Shown here: in pieces, positions 6,073 through 6,322 of the stretch | Position numbering within the stretch: the first letter of the stretch is position 1 | How the letters are laid out: the number at the start of each line of letters is the position of its first letter | Assembly (NCBI GenBank): GCA_937894515.1 | Contig: CALCRH010000040.1 | Span: forward strand, 1-6,322 | DNA length: 6,322 bases | Direction: 5' to 3' | Source of the DNA: an uncultured Clostridia bacterium | GTDB taxonomy: Bacteria > Bacillota > Clostridia > Oscillospirales > Oscillospiraceae | The notes under the pieces: generated by a model | The model's database searches: none | What the model was told of the DNA's origin: nothing | The model's input: only the letters and a program-made list of their open reading frames with translations | Translations under genes and position numbers: made by a program

Positions 6073-6104
6073 TCAAGGATTTTTTCGTCACTTACAGGTT
6101 TCAT
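5991..6104 (-). pseudogene. Truncated DppD/OppD-type ABC-transporter ATPase start fused to foreign sequence
   Basis: The ATG at 6104 begins MKPVSDEKILEVKGLKT, a typical start of peptide-ABC-transporter ATPases (compare the family pattern ILEVKNLKTYF). It is 8 bases after the permease stop, and its ribosome binding site GAGG (6111-6114) overlaps that stop, as expected in a dpp/opp operon. After codon 17 (6054) the expected Tyr-Phe and Walker A region never appear. The frame runs for 20 more unrelated codons over the methyltransferase remnant and stops with TAA at 5991-5993. The resulting 37-residue peptide has no ATPase function. The ATPase is therefore lost from this position, although an intact copy could exist elsewhere. 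Confidence 0.75.
6054..6072 (-). other. Rearrangement junction between the dppD-like start and the methyltransferase fragment
   Basis: Nineteen bases (AGTAAAGGGATTGAAAACA on the minus strand) read as E-V-K-G-L-K-T in the ATPase frame and as S-K-G-I-E-N-I in the methyltransferase frame. Both readings fit their families, so the two parent genes may have shared part or all of this tract. The junction is then best explained by recombination at short homology. The exact crossover point cannot be placed within the tract. Confidence 0.6.
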
Positions 6105-6112
6105 CGCTTACC

Positions 6113-6322
6113 TCACACCTTGTTCTTGCTCTGTGGGTCAAATGCATCGCGCATACCGTCGCCGACAAAGTTCATGGCAAACAGGAAAATGGTCATGATA
6201 ACGGCGGGAACCAGAAGCTGCCATGGATACAGTTCCATACCCTTTACACCATCAGAAACCAGAGATCCCCAGCTGGCCAGCGGGGCAGAAACACCCAGAC
6301 CCAGGAATGAGAGGAAACTTTC
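6113..6322 (-). CDS. Peptide ABC-transporter permease, OppC/DppC type, C-terminal part
   Basis: The visible 69 residues are the C-terminus of a membrane permease for oligopeptide, dipeptide or nickel uptake; the rest lies beyond the window. It starts with ESFLSFLGLGVSAPLASWGS, the conserved segment after the ATPase-contacting EAA loop. A last membrane helix follows (about LLVPAVIMTIFLFAMNFVG), then GDGMRDAFDPQ, the nearly invariant end of DppC/OppC proteins, and the stop TGA at 6113-6115. The protein would work with a second permease, ATPases and a lipoprotein binding protein; the ATPase that should follow is truncated. Seven of its nine leucine codons are CTG, a stronger bias than in the genes downstream, which suits an older resident gene next to acquired DNA. 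Whether the substrate is dipeptides or longer peptides cannot be told from this end. Confidence 0.93.
   Translation of the reverse strand, partial: ESFLSFLGLGVSAPLASWGSLVSDGVKGMELYPWQLLVPAVIMTIFLFAMNFVGDGMRDAFDPQSKNKV

Noticed and set aside
6053..6310. Plus-strand open frame of 85 codons at the right end
   Set aside because: It lies opposite the well-matched permease C-terminus and the dppD start and has no family features.

Overview
The window looks like an accessory segment of a chromosome from a Clostridia-type Firmicute, probably a gut or rumen anaerobe. The basis is AGGAGG-type ribosome binding sites, moderate GC, and protein families (a phosphotransferase pair, a HEAT-repeat protein often labelled SufBD, RimJ-like GNATs) that are typical of Lachnospiraceae and Oscillospiraceae. 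No marker gene fixes the species. Every supported gene is on the minus strand, so transcription runs from high to low coordinates.

Layout in transcription order. (1) 6113-6322 is the C-terminus of an OppC/DppC-type peptide ABC-transporter permease, cut by the window edge. (2) At 6104 the following ATPase gene (dppD-like) starts with a good ribosome binding site, but only about 17 codons are recognisable. The sequence then becomes the middle of a class I SAM-dependent methyltransferase in another frame. This is a rearrangement breakpoint with two truncated genes (about 5836-6104). (3) Downstream come a small GNAT (5386-5823), a RimJ-type GNAT (4827-5357), an HD-domain hydrolase (4153-4803) and a kinase-fold phosphotransferase (3118-4101), with gaps of 23-51 bases. 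These could form one transcript. (4) 2820-3117 is a gene-free spacer with a perfect 12-bp stem-loop and a T-run on the minus strand, either a terminator or an attenuator. (5) A second phosphotransferase (1842-2819), about 85% identical by eye to the first, is followed by a RibD-C/dihydrofolate-reductase-like reductase (1065-1742), an isochorismatase-family cysteine hydrolase (505-990) and a HEAT-repeat protein (22-480). A further gene may begin at base 12.

The genes do not form a recognisable pathway. They are small, soluble, mostly single-domain enzymes of group-transfer and hydrolysis families (acetyl, phosphoryl, phosphohydrolase, reductase, amidase-like), each with its own ribosome binding site. 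That pattern fits an accessory cargo cluster of small-molecule modification or detoxification genes inserted downstream of a peptide-transport operon. The specific substrates cannot be read from sequence. I see no CRISPR array, tRNA, rRNA, transposase, integrase or known defence system. The features most worth a second look are the dppD/methyltransferase junction, the duplicated phosphotransferases and the structured spacer between them.
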